Shown: piece after piece, positions 48,802 through 57,145 of the stretch
Numbering within the stretch: position 1 is the first letter of the stretch
Layout: the number at the start of each line of letters is the position of its first letter
Assembly (NCBI GenBank): GCA_951812505.1
Contig: CATOSI010000001.1
Location: 558,001 to 622,000, forward strand
Direction: 5' to 3'
DNA: 64,000 bases
Source of the DNA: an uncultured Dehalococcoidia bacterium
Lineage (GTDB): Bacteria; Chloroflexota; Dehalococcoidia; Lucifugimonadales; UBA1123
Notes under the pieces: model-generated
What the model was told of the DNA's origin: nothing
What the model saw: the letters and a program-made list of their open reading frames with translations, nothing else
Databases searched by the model: none
Made by a program: the position numbers and the translations under genes

Positions 48802-49013
48802 TTGGGCGACTCCCGTCTTTAGTTATTAGTGGTCAGTTATTGGTTTTCAGCTACGCTGATGTCCTTATGAGTCGGAGACTTTCGTCGGACGATTCCGGCA
48901 AGTCCATAAATTTCGATTTATAATTGCTCTGGTGGGAACAGGTGGCTTAACTGGTGAGGAACAGGTGAAAAGGTCACCTGAGTTTCACCTGAGAGGGTGT
49001 CTGAGAAGTCATT

Positions 49014-49463
49014 TCAGGTAGGATGCGCCAGTCTGCGAAGCATCAGTCTGATCATAGCAGCGTACACGAACGACTCTTCAGTCTCAGGCAAGTATTCATA
49101 GTCCTTAGACAGTCTGCGGTTACGTACCAGCCATGCGAATGTGCGCTCCACAACCCAGCGCCGCGGCAACACTACAAATCCCTTCGGACGAGTTGGAGGC
49201 TCCTGGTCACCTACCACCCATACCCTGCCAGACCAAGTATGTCTCACAACCTCCAAGTCCCAGCCCAGCGTGGTTCTCATCCACTCCTTAAGTCCGCGAT
49301 ATGCGTAGTCCGCCCACACTTTCCTCATCCTCGGAAACCGACTGCTCAGACCGTCCAGCACCATCTTGGATCCCGCGCTATCGCTTATTCCAGCCTCATG
49401 CACCTTCACCTTCAGTACCAACCCTTCAGTATCCACAAGTATATGACGCTTCCTGCCGTTCAC
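49014..49463 (-). CDS. IS5-like transposase, C-terminal part (OrfB; DDE catalytic region)
   Basis: [38 protein letters not shown]...VWADYAYRG...[45 protein letters not shown]. Confidence 0.92.
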   Translation of the reverse strand: MNGRKRHILVDTEGLVLKVKVHEAGISDSAGSKMVLDGLSSRFPRMRKVWADYAYRGLKEWMRTTLGWDLEVVRHTWSGRVWVVGDQEPPTRPKGFVVLPRRWVVERTFAWLVRNRRLSKDYEYLPETEESFVYAAMIRLMLRRLAHPT

Positions 49464-49840
49464 CTTCTTGCCGCCATCGTAGCTGCGTAAGCCCCCCTTT
49501 CACTCGTCTTCGCCGACTGCGAGTCTATCGCACCCGCGCTCGGTGTGGGCCAACGTCCCTGTGTTACCCTGACTCGCTCGCGCAATGCCTCGTTCATGTC
49601 CTCCCACACACCTACCATTCGCCATGCTCTGAAATAGTGATAGACGGTCTTCCATGGCGGAAGGTCATGTGGGAGCATCCGCCATGGTATCCCACCTCTG
49701 AGAACGTAGAAGATGGCGTTGATGATCTCGCGCATATCTACTGAGCGCGGTCGTCCACCCGCTCTGGCTTTCGGAACCAACGGCTTGAGGATGGCCCATT
49801 CGGTGTCTGTCAGGTCCGTAGGATACGGTTTACGCTTCAT
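49460..49840 (-). CDS. IS5-like transposase, N-terminal part (OrfA)
   Basis: [74 protein letters not shown]. Confidence 0.92.
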   Translation of the reverse strand: MKRKPYPTDLTDTEWAILKPLVPKARAGGRPRSVDMREIINAIFYVLRGGIPWRMLPHDLPPWKTVYHYFRAWRMVGVWEDMNEALRERVRVTQGRWPTPSAGAIDSQSAKTSERGAYAATMAARR

Positions 49841-49967
49841 AATGAGACGATCTTAACACTTCTCAGACACCCTCTGAGATGACCTGAGTTTAGCTACATA
49901 AAAAATTTTCTTTGGTCGGATGATCCACCATGTATAACCTTCTGTTTATGTATTAGACAGCAATTTT

Positions 49968-51104
49968 TCATGCCGATATTGTAGCATGGAACGGGGATGG
50001 GTGTATAGCGTTATGGGAAACTGGACGCGGTTCTGAGTTCGGGTTCTGAGGGTGATTACATCCGAGCGTGGATTGCCGGTCGGATGGGGCGATCTCGAAC
50101 AGAGTGAAGTCGCCTTCGGTTTTGGGCGCGAGGCCGATGTCCTCCATTCGAGTCCGAATGACCCTGTGGGATTCGGGGGCGTCGTCCATGCCGATGAAGC
50201 GGCGACCCAGTTTTGCCGCCTCTACAAGTGTAGTCCCACTTCCGGCGTAGCAGTCGAGTACGGTATCGCCCGGATTCGAGGAGGTGAGTATGACGCGCTC
50301 GATCATGGCGGCGTTCTTCTCGGTGGGATAGAGAGGACGCTGCGGGTCCTTGTATTCCCAGACGTCCTGGGGCATCTTGCCCTTGGTTTGGTCAGCGTAG
50401 TTGATCTTGCGTGGGTTGCCGGTGGCGCTCCAGTGGATGAGGCCGGCGTCGTCAAGTTCTTGTAGTCTTTCAGGTGGGTAGCGCCAGTGACGACCGCGCG
50501 GAGGCCTGACGCCTCGCCAGCGTTGTCCGGTCGGGCCGTCGCGGGTTATGCCTGGGGCGTGCAGGGGGGTCGTGGTGTAGCGGCGACCGTCGGCGTCAAC
50601 GCGTGGATAGAGCCTTTTCAGGTCGTCCTCGCTGAGCGGAGTTCGCTGGGGGTTCCAGGTTATCCGGCTTGGGGAGACGGAGTAGAAGAGGATCGTGTCC
50701 TTGATGTTGCCGTAGGAATACCGATCAAAATTCTTGGGGTTGCTCTTTATACGGGTGATGCTATTGCGAAAGTTTCGAGGGCCGAATACTTTGTCCATGA
50801 GGAAGCGGACGTGGTGTTCCATGTTGATGTCAATGTGGACGTATATCGAGCCGGTGGGAGACATCACCTTGCGAATGGCAAGCAAGCGCAGTCGCAGTGC
50901 GTCGAGATATTCGGAGCCGAGCGTGGTGTCTGAGTAGGCGAGCCTGCCGGACGCGCTGATCGTGTTGGCGCGGTCGGTGTCAACCAGAAACTCGTTATTC
51001 GTCGCAAACGGTGGATCAATGTAAACAAGATCAACGGTTATGCCGCGCTGGGTGAGCAGGCGCAGGCCGGCGAGGTTGTCGGCTGGGTAGAAGAGGTGCT
51101 GCAT
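49968..51104 (-). CDS. Site-specific DNA-methyltransferase (adenine/cytosine-N4), beta-class motif order
   Basis: VDLVYIDPPFATNNEF (motif IV DPPF) precedes DTVLDCYAGSGTTLVEAAKLGRRFIGMD (motif I). Confidence 0.9.
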   Translation of the reverse strand: MQHLFYPADNLAGLRLLTQRGITVDLVYIDPPFATNNEFLVDTDRANTISASGRLAYSDTTLGSEYLDALRLRLLAIRKVMSPTGSIYVHIDINMEHHVRFLMDKVFGPRNFRNSITRIKSNPKNFDRYSYGNIKDTILFYSVSPSRITWNPQRTPLSEDDLKRLYPRVDADGRRYTTTPLHAPGITRDGPTGQRWRGVRPPRGRHWRYPPERLQELDDAGLIHWSATGNPRKINYADQTKGKMPQDVWEYKDPQRPLYPTEKNAAMIERVILTSSNPGDTVLDCYAGSGTTLVEAAKLGRRFIGMDDAPESHRVIRTRMEDIGLAPKTEGDFTLFEIAPSDRQSTLGCNHPQNPNSEPRPVSHNAIHPSPFHATISA

Positions 51105-51107
51105 TGG

Positions 51108-51506
51108 CTAATCGGCGTTGACCAGTTCGGGGGACAGTTTTTCGGACACCTTTGCCAGATGGACGCTTGCCCGCCTTATGGCAACGCCTATGGGATCTCG
51201 ATAACCGTCAGGTTCGTATTCGTCCACGTGCCAGTACGCAACCAGGTCTCCATTCTCGGTGATGAGTTCGGGGTCGGTGGCCGTCTTGCCCATTGTCAAG
51301 ATGTCGGCCTCGGCGTCGTATCCTCTATTGCCCAACGGGAGATACGCCGATATTCCCAGCACCTCGACGCCTACTATCTCGTGGCCGTCCTCAGTAGCGA
51401 GGTCGAGCGCTACGCCGGGGTCGTCGAGAAGAGAGGCGGAAACGGCGCTGGGAGTTTGTGTGATAAGGCGTAGATAGTCATCTTCACGACTGTGTCTGAT
51501 TCTCAT
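51108..51506 (-). CDS. DUF2283-like protein, apparently two repeats (candidate antitoxin)
   Basis: MRIRHSREDDYLRLITQ...GVALDLATEDGHEIVGVEVLGIS and YDAEADILTM...DGDLVAYWHVDE resemble DUF2283 units; ATG at 51506. Confidence 0.5.
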   Translation of the reverse strand: MRIRHSREDDYLRLITQTPSAVSASLLDDPGVALDLATEDGHEIVGVEVLGISAYLPLGNRGYDAEADILTMGKTATDPELITENGDLVAYWHVDEYEPDGYRDPIGVAIRRASVHLAKVSEKLSPELVNAD

Positions 51507-51837
51507 TTCGTATCTCCAAGTTTTCGTAACGCATTTCAAAGTAGTCGCGGTTGCCCCTGTTCCAATGACCTGTCGCCGTTCTATCCAGAAAGGCCGTGAC
51601 GATTCGCACGTCGTCCAGCGAGACCGCTACATTCACCATCTTATCGAGTCCAGTCACGAATGCCAGATAACCCCAACTCCGCGTCCCTCTGCTATCAGTG
51701 TAAATGCCGCGAATCAACCAGTTATCGAGCACCTGCTGTACTCGTGTCGCAGTGATGCCAGGGCGTGGCGCGTTTCGGAAATGCTCAGTAAGCCTTCTGG
51801 TCCGACCTCCTGCTGTTATCTCACGCGGCAGTCTCAT
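51484..51837 (-). CDS. DUF4258-like small protein (candidate toxin)
   Basis: GITATRVQQVLDNWLIRGIYTDSRGTRSWGYLAFVTGLDKMVNVAVSLDDVRIVTAFLDR follows the layout R.It...v..vl....g.y.D.rg...y....g...v.V.vs.d...IvT.f.dr; overlaps the downstream gene. Confidence 0.5.
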   Translation of the reverse strand: MRLPREITAGGRTRRLTEHFRNAPRPGITATRVQQVLDNWLIRGIYTDSRGTRSWGYLAFVTGLDKMVNVAVSLDDVRIVTAFLDRTATGHWNRGNRDYFEMRYENLEIRNENQTQS

Positions 51838-51908
51838 ATAGAATGTAGTTGCGCCCTAGACTGGATGATGAATTCGCGACTAACTTCCGGATGAGTTTCG
51901 GTGAGCAA
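51834..51908 (-). pseudogene. Truncated N-terminal copy of the adjacent PaREP1/HEPN-like gene (24-codon mini-ORF)
   Basis: TTG-start ORF MLTETHPEVSREFIIQSRAQLHSI* versus MLAQTHLKVSRNFLVHAREQL of 51931..52284. Confidence 0.75.
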
Positions 51909-51930
51909 TGTAATGGCTCCGGCCTGTGTC

Positions 51931-52284
51931 TCAGTCGGGCGGCGAATCCAGGACGTCAAGCAGTCTCGCTACTCCCACCAGACCTCTATCTATATTTTCG
52001 TCTTCCATCCAGCCTTCATAGAAGTTCTGATGCAGTGCGTTCGCTATGCTGAACAGGTCGAGGACGTCGTTCCTATCCATTTCCGCGGATATTCTGTTTA
52101 TCGCACGGAACAGATCGTTGTGAGAACGGCGTCGCCAGCCGCGCCTTTCGGCTACGGCCTTGACCGCGTGCGCCGCCGCTCCCCAGCCCTTCTCGGACGC
52201 TTGGAGACTGTCGCCTAACGCTAACTGCTCTCTTGCGTGGACGAGAAAATTTCGGCTTACTTTCAGATGGGTTTGGGCGAGCAA
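51931..52284 (-). CDS. PaREP1/HEPN-domain-like protein
   Basis: FLVHAREQLALGDSLQASEKGWGAAAHAVKAVAERRGWRRRSHNDLFRAINRIS; the L..GD..QASEK.WGAAA.AVKA.A..RGW.H pattern. Confidence 0.75.
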   Translation of the reverse strand: MLAQTHLKVSRNFLVHAREQLALGDSLQASEKGWGAAAHAVKAVAERRGWRRRSHNDLFRAINRISAEMDRNDVLDLFSIANALHQNFYEGWMEDENIDRGLVGVARLLDVLDSPPD

Positions 52285-52329
52285 TGTCTTGTTCTCTCCG
52301 CTTACGAGTTAATAAGGCACGTACCTGTT

Positions 52330-52357
52330 CCGGGGGCGATTCTTGAACCGCCCCCGG
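52330..52357. repeat. GC-rich hairpin in intergenic space downstream of the acyl-CoA synthetase gene
   Basis: CCGGGGGCG-attcttgaac-CGCCCCCGG, no U-tract. Confidence 0.6.
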
Positions 52358-52369
52358 ATTGGGAAGTTC

Positions 52370-54136
52370 CTAATCGTCTTCGAGGGTGCTGGTGTCGCCT
52401 TCGGGGAGGCCGAGCTCGCGGGCTTTGAGGAGGCGGCGCATGATCTTGCCGGAGCGGGTTTTGGGCAGGCCCGGTATGAAGTCGATCTCGCGGGGGGCGA
52501 CGGCTGCGGATAGCTTGGTTCTGGCGAACTGCATTATCTCGCGGCGGAGTTGCGGGGTCTCTTCGTAGCCGTCCTTGAGGGATACGAACGCCTTGACGAC
52601 CTCCATCGCAATGGGATCGGGCTTGCCGATCACGCCCGCCTCCGCGACCGCCTCATGCTCGATGAGCGCGCTCTCGACCTCGAACGGACCAACAAGGTGT
52701 CCGGCGGTGTTGATGACGTCGTCCGCGCGGCCGACGAACCAGAAGTAGCCGTCCTCGTCCATCCTGGCGGTGTCGCCGGTTATGTACCAGCCCTTCTTGA
52801 ATCGGGAGTTGTACATCTCGGTGTTCTGCCAGTAGGTATGGAACATGGAGGGCCAGCCCGGTCGCGCCACCAGGTTGCCGTCCTCGCCCACCGGCACTGG
52901 GTCGAAGTTTTCGTCAACGACGCCAAGCTGGATCCCTGGGATCGGCCTACCCATGGAGCCGGGCTTTATGTCGGTAGAGGCGTAGTTGGCGCACATTATC
53001 GCGCCGGTCTCGGTCTGCCACCAGTTATCGTGGAAAGCGTGGCCGATGGCCTCCTTGCCCCAGACGACGGCCTCGGGGTTCAGCGGCTCGCCCACGCTGG
53101 CAGTGAACCTGAGCGAAGAGAGGTCGTATCGCTTGGGAACTTCGTCTCCCGCCTTCATCAGCATACGGATGGCGGTCGGAGCGGTGTACCAGACGGTCAC
53201 TTTGTGCTTCTGTATCTGCTCGTACCACCAACTCGCGCGGAATCCGCCTTCAAATATAAGCTGAGTCACGCCGTTGGTCCAGGGGGCGAGCATTCCGTAG
53301 GAGGTGCCGGTCACCCATCCGGGGTCGGCGGTACACCAGTAGATGTCGTCTTCGTGGAGATCAAGCGCCCACTTGCCGGTAGCATACTGCTGGACGACGG
53401 CCTGGTGTCTGTGGACCGCGCCCTTGGGCTTTCCCGTAGTGCCCGACGTATAGTGCATTATGGAGTAGTCGTACTGCGATGTGGCGACCGTTGTGAAGTT
53501 CGCCGGCGCCTTGCCCATCTCCTCGTAGTAATCGAGGTCCTGCGAGTCTATGGGCATCGGATCGCGCCCGTCCTTGTTGACTATAATGATGTGCTGAAGA
53601 TCGAACAACTCAGGGATGATATGCGTGATCTTGCGCCTCAGATCTGGCTGAGTGACCAGCACCTTCGCGCCAGAGTCCTCCATGCGGTCCCTGACGGGAT
53701 CTGGACCGAAGGCCGAGAACAGCGGTCCCGCGATTGCGCCCGCCTTGAGAATACCGAATACCGCGATATACTGTTCTGGAAGCCTGTCCATGAACGTGAA
53801 TACGCGGTCCCCGGTCTGAATCCCAAGGCTCTTGAGAACATTGGCGAACTTGTCCGTTTCGCGCTTCATGTCGCCGAACGTGTAGTCTTCTCGCTCGCCG
53901 TTCTTGCCTTCCCAAATCATCGCGATCTTGTCGCGCTTGGGGCCGTTGGCGTGCCGGTCAATCGCCTCGTGCGCCTTATTCAGGCCGCCGCCGGGCAGCC
54001 AGTCGAGTTCATCGAACATCTGCTGCCAGTCGTACTCTTGTACGTTGTTCCTGTCGAGGTTCGGCGCGACATCGAATTCGCTCACCGCAGGCTTGTGGAT
54101 GGTTTCGAAAGAAGATCCTGTGGTCATGTCTCTCAC
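52370..54136 (-). CDS. Acetyl-CoA synthetase/AMP-dependent acyl-CoA ligase
   Basis: YDYSIMHYTSGTTGKPKGAVHRHQAV, GWYITGDTARMDEDGYFWFVGRADDVINTAGHLVGPFEVESALIEH, PKTRSGKIMRRLLKA. Confidence 0.95.
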   Translation of the reverse strand: MRDMTTGSSFETIHKPAVSEFDVAPNLDRNNVQEYDWQQMFDELDWLPGGGLNKAHEAIDRHANGPKRDKIAMIWEGKNGEREDYTFGDMKRETDKFANVLKSLGIQTGDRVFTFMDRLPEQYIAVFGILKAGAIAGPLFSAFGPDPVRDRMEDSGAKVLVTQPDLRRKITHIIPELFDLQHIIIVNKDGRDPMPIDSQDLDYYEEMGKAPANFTTVATSQYDYSIMHYTSGTTGKPKGAVHRHQAVVQQYATGKWALDLHEDDIYWCTADPGWVTGTSYGMLAPWTNGVTQLIFEGGFRASWWYEQIQKHKVTVWYTAPTAIRMLMKAGDEVPKRYDLSSLRFTASVGEPLNPEAVVWGKEAIGHAFHDNWWQTETGAIMCANYASTDIKPGSMGRPIPGIQLGVVDENFDPVPVGEDGNLVARPGWPSMFHTYWQNTEMYNSRFKKGWYITGDTARMDEDGYFWFVGRADDVINTAGHLVGPFEVESALIEHEAVAEAGVIGKPDPIAMEVVKAFVSLKDGYEETPQLRREIMQFARTKLSAAVAPREIDFIPGLPKTRSGKIMRRLLKARELGLPEGDTSTLEDD

Positions 54137-54303
54137 TCCGGCGTCAGGATTTGTTCATGAGCGCGGGTTGTGCGCTGGATGTGTGGTGTCGCCCGCATTA
54201 TACACCAACGAGACGGGAATCCAACGGGCCCGATTCTACGCTTCTTGACCCATGTTCTACCCGTTCATATAATGGCGCCAACCAAACGTAAATGGAGAGG
54301 CGA

Positions 54304-55068
54304 TTGAGTTACGAACATCTTCTACTCGACATACAGGACCACGTGGGCGTCATAAAGCTGAATCGCCCCGAGGTTCTCAATGCGATGAACCGCAAGCTAT
54401 TCAGCGAGATTGACGAGGCCGTGTCCCAGCTGGAGGACGACGACGACGTCCATGCCATTATCTTTACTGGAGCGGGCGAAAGAGCATTCTCGGCGGGCGC
54501 CGACATCCACGAAATGGCGGAGCAGGCGACGATGGACAATCCACCCCCGCCGGATCCGAGGCGGCCGGAGTATTCATGGCACATCGCGGCGGCGACTAAG
54601 CCGACAATCGGAGCGCTGAACGGGCTAGCCTTCGGTGGCGGCGCTGTTCTGGCTTCCAGCTTCGATATTCGCGTCGGCTGCGAGAGGACGCGCTTCCGAT
54701 TCCTAGCAGTGCAGTACGGACGAGTGAACTCCACCTGGAGCCTGCCACAACAGGTTGGCTGGCCCATGGCCAAGGAACTGCTGTTCACAGCACGGGTGGT
54801 GGAAGCCGAGGAGGCGCATCGGATAGGGCTACTGAACCACCTGGTGCCGTCGGACAAACTTATGGATAAGGCGATGGAGTTGGCGGGGCTTATAGCGGCG
54901 AACGACTCGCGCATGGTGCAGGGCGTGAAGAGACTGCTTATCAGGGACATCGGTGAGGACTGGCGCTCGCACTATGATAACGAACTGAACGCGCAGGCGG
55001 ATGAACTCGCGCCGACACCGGTGTTGGAGGGCTTCAAGCCTTTCCTGGACAGAAAGGGACGGATTTAG
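54304..55068 (+). CDS. Enoyl-CoA hydratase/isomerase family protein
   Basis: LNRPEVLNAMNRKLFSEID, GAGERAFSAGADIHEMAEQ, KPTIGALNGLAFGGGAVLASSFDIRV; ORF also opens from ATG 54292. Confidence 0.9.
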   Translation: MSYEHLLLDIQDHVGVIKLNRPEVLNAMNRKLFSEIDEAVSQLEDDDDVHAIIFTGAGERAFSAGADIHEMAEQATMDNPPPPDPRRPEYSWHIAAATKPTIGALNGLAFGGGAVLASSFDIRVGCERTRFRFLAVQYGRVNSTWSLPQQVGWPMAKELLFTARVVEAEEAHRIGLLNHLVPSDKLMDKAMELAGLIAANDSRMVQGVKRLLIRDIGEDWRSHYDNELNAQADELAPTPVLEGFKPFLDRKGRI

Positions 55069-55070
55069 AC

Positions 55071-56285
55071 ATGACAGAATTGCAGACACCGCTCGAAGGA
55101 CTCAGGCTTCTGGACCTGGGACGCTACCAGGCTGGCCCGCGCTGCGCACTCATGTTCGCTCGCATGGGAGCCGAGGTCATCAAGATAGAGTCGCTCGGAG
55201 GCGACGAGAGCCGACGCAACGGGCCGCGAGTCAGGGGCCAGAGCGCGTACTGGGTGCAGTACAACTCCGGCAAGAAGAGCCTGGCGATCAATCTCAGGAC
55301 TGATGAGGGTAAGGAGGTACTCCGCGACCTGGTCAAAGAGTCCGACTTCTTCCTCCAGAACTTCAGACCGGGCACCATAGACATCATGGGATTCGGATAC
55401 GAAGAACTCAAGAAGTTGAATCCCCGCATCATCATGATCAACGTGTCCGCCTACGGTCAGTACGGTCCTTACAAGGAGCGCGTGGGGTTCGACCCCATCG
55501 GACAGGCAATGGGCGGCCTGATGTCGCTGACCGGATTCCCGGACGATCCTCCAATCCGCACATTCTTCCCCCTCATAGACCGCATAACCTCCCTCCATGC
55601 CACAATAGGCGCGCTGGCCGCGCTCAGGGAGCGCGAGTTCTCAGGCATGGGACAGGAGCTCGAAGTCTGTCTCGCAGACACGGGCTACACGGTCAATGAG
55701 ATTCCCATCTCCGCGTACCTGGGCGATGGCTACGAGCAGCCGCGTGAGGGCAACGGACGCGGCACCGGCGGAACTTACAAGACAGCCGACGGCTGGATGA
55801 TTATTGCGGCCACCAACGAAAACATGTGGGGCCGACTCTGCGAAGCTGTAGAGAGGCCCGAATGGCTTGAGGACGAGCGTTTCGCCACGCGCGAGCTGCG
55901 CTCCCAGAACGCCGACATCCTGGAAGAGGGGCTGTCGGAATGGTTTGCCGACAAGAATATGCAGGAAACCTCCGACCACCTCGCGTCGCTTGGCGTGCCT
56001 TGCTCACCAGTGAACACCACCGCGCAGGCGGCAAAGGACCCGCACCTAACCGAACGCGAGATCATGATGGAGATTCCCGACCCCGTGGCCGGCACGATGT
56101 GGGTGACCGGCAAGTCCGTCAAGTTCAGCAGAACGCCGATGGTAGTGGGAACAACGCCGCTTGTCGGTGAGCATACCACCGAGATTCTGCGCGACATCCT
56201 CGGATACGGCGACGACAGGATCCAGTCCCTCCAAGACGCCCAGGTGGTGCGGTCGGCTGAGATGGCAGCGGCCGCCGCGGACTAG
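55071..56285 (+). CDS. CaiB/BaiF family (type III) CoA-transferase
   Basis: LEGLRLLDLGRYQAGPRCALMFARMGAEVIKIE, YNSGKKSLAINLRTDEGKEVLRDLVKESDFFLQNFRPGTI. Confidence 0.93.
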   Translation: MTELQTPLEGLRLLDLGRYQAGPRCALMFARMGAEVIKIESLGGDESRRNGPRVRGQSAYWVQYNSGKKSLAINLRTDEGKEVLRDLVKESDFFLQNFRPGTIDIMGFGYEELKKLNPRIIMINVSAYGQYGPYKERVGFDPIGQAMGGLMSLTGFPDDPPIRTFFPLIDRITSLHATIGALAALREREFSGMGQELEVCLADTGYTVNEIPISAYLGDGYEQPREGNGRGTGGTYKTADGWMIIAATNENMWGRLCEAVERPEWLEDERFATRELRSQNADILEEGLSEWFADKNMQETSDHLASLGVPCSPVNTTAQAAKDPHLTEREIMMEIPDPVAGTMWVTGKSVKFSRTPMVVGTTPLVGEHTTEILRDILGYGDDRIQSLQDAQVVRSAEMAAAAAD

Positions 56286-56293
56286 GCGCTGCA

Positions 56294-57133
56294 TTGGAGA
56301 TTATGGAGTTGATAGCCCGCGCCCCTTGGCGCGAGGCTGTCACCTACCGCGATACCTGGCCGCATGAGTATGTGGTCGTCGAGAAGGACGGTCAGCAGGA
56401 ATTGCTGGTCGCCTTTCATCATCGCATATCGCGGGACGAGGGCATCGAGTGCCGATTCTTCCACCGGACACAGAAGTACCTCTTTCTGGGCGAATACAAA
56501 TACTGGGCGCTGCAGGACGGGGATGAAATAATCCTCAATCGCGCGTTACTGTACAAAGACAGGCGGGACTTCGTGATTCGTGAGGGGGACAGAGGTGTAA
56601 CCGTGGACGATGATTCGCGCGTTGCCGAGGCCGATCTGACGGAGGACGAGAACGCGGTGGCGTCATGGCCTGAAGGCAGGATGGAGCAATTGGACGTCCG
56701 GGAAGTCTGGGCTGATGAAGCCGCCGACTTCACGCCGTGGCTGGCTGAGAACTTGGATATATTGGGAGAGGAAGTTGGCTTGGACCTGGAGTTGGTAGAG
56801 ACGGAAAAGGCAGTTGGTTCGTTCTACCTCGATATATTGGCTAAGGACGTTGACAACGGAACGTTAGTCGCCATTGAAAACCAGCTGGAATGGAGCGATC
56901 ATGGCCATCTGGGACAACTCCTAACCTACGCCGCGAAGTGCGACGCTCAAGTTGCGATATGGATTGCACCTGAGTTCAGATATGAACATCGAGAGACCAT
57001 AAATCGTCTCAACCAGTGGACGGGCAGCGAGATACAGTTCTATGGAGTTGAAGTAAAGATTGTCAGGATCGGCGAATCGGCACCTGCGCCGGACTTCCGA
57101 GCGGTGGCCGTTCCCGATGGATGGGGATGGTAA
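56294..57133 (+). CDS. Two-domain protein: N-terminal YVVVEKDGQQ...FHRTQKYLFLG domain plus C-terminal PD-(D/E)XK-like domain
   Basis: C-terminal FYLDILAKDVDNGTLVAIENQLEWSDHGHLGQLLTYAAKCDAQVAIWIAPEF resembles DUF4268/DUF91-type nuclease cores (D...ENQ). Confidence 0.65.
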   Translation: MEIMELIARAPWREAVTYRDTWPHEYVVVEKDGQQELLVAFHHRISRDEGIECRFFHRTQKYLFLGEYKYWALQDGDEIILNRALLYKDRRDFVIREGDRGVTVDDDSRVAEADLTEDENAVASWPEGRMEQLDVREVWADEAADFTPWLAENLDILGEEVGLDLELVETEKAVGSFYLDILAKDVDNGTLVAIENQLEWSDHGHLGQLLTYAAKCDAQVAIWIAPEFRYEHRETINRLNQWTGSEIQFYGVEVKIVRIGESAPAPDFRAVAVPDGWGW

Positions 57134-57145
57134 TAGGAGACGGTA

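Larger units (their letters stand above)
48993..49874 (-). mobile_element. IS5-family-like insertion sequence, 882 bp, 17-bp TIR, TSD TGA
   Basis: GAGGGTGTCTGAGAAGT at 48993-49009 and its exact inverse ACTTCTCAGACACCCTC at 49858-49874; TGA at 48990-48992 and 49875-49877. Confidence 0.93.
48905..49910. repeat. Phased word array locus 4 (CWGGTG/CACCTG) with AT-dyad cap, split by an IS5-like element
   Basis: CATAAAT-TTCG-ATTTAT at 48905-48921; CWGGTG at 48929, 48939, 48951, 48962; CACCTG at 48975, 48986; GACCTG at 49881 beyond the IS. Confidence 0.85.

Noticed and set aside
48905-48992. Possible CRISPR or plasmid iteron array at locus 4
   Set aside because: Words are only 6-8 bp with 4-5 bp gaps and both orientations; no Cas genes or replication initiator gene in the window.
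52550-54160. 536-aa plus-strand ORF antisense to the acyl-CoA synthetase gene
   Set aside because: Mirror ORF produced by codon bias of a well-supported gene on the other strand; no recognisable motifs.
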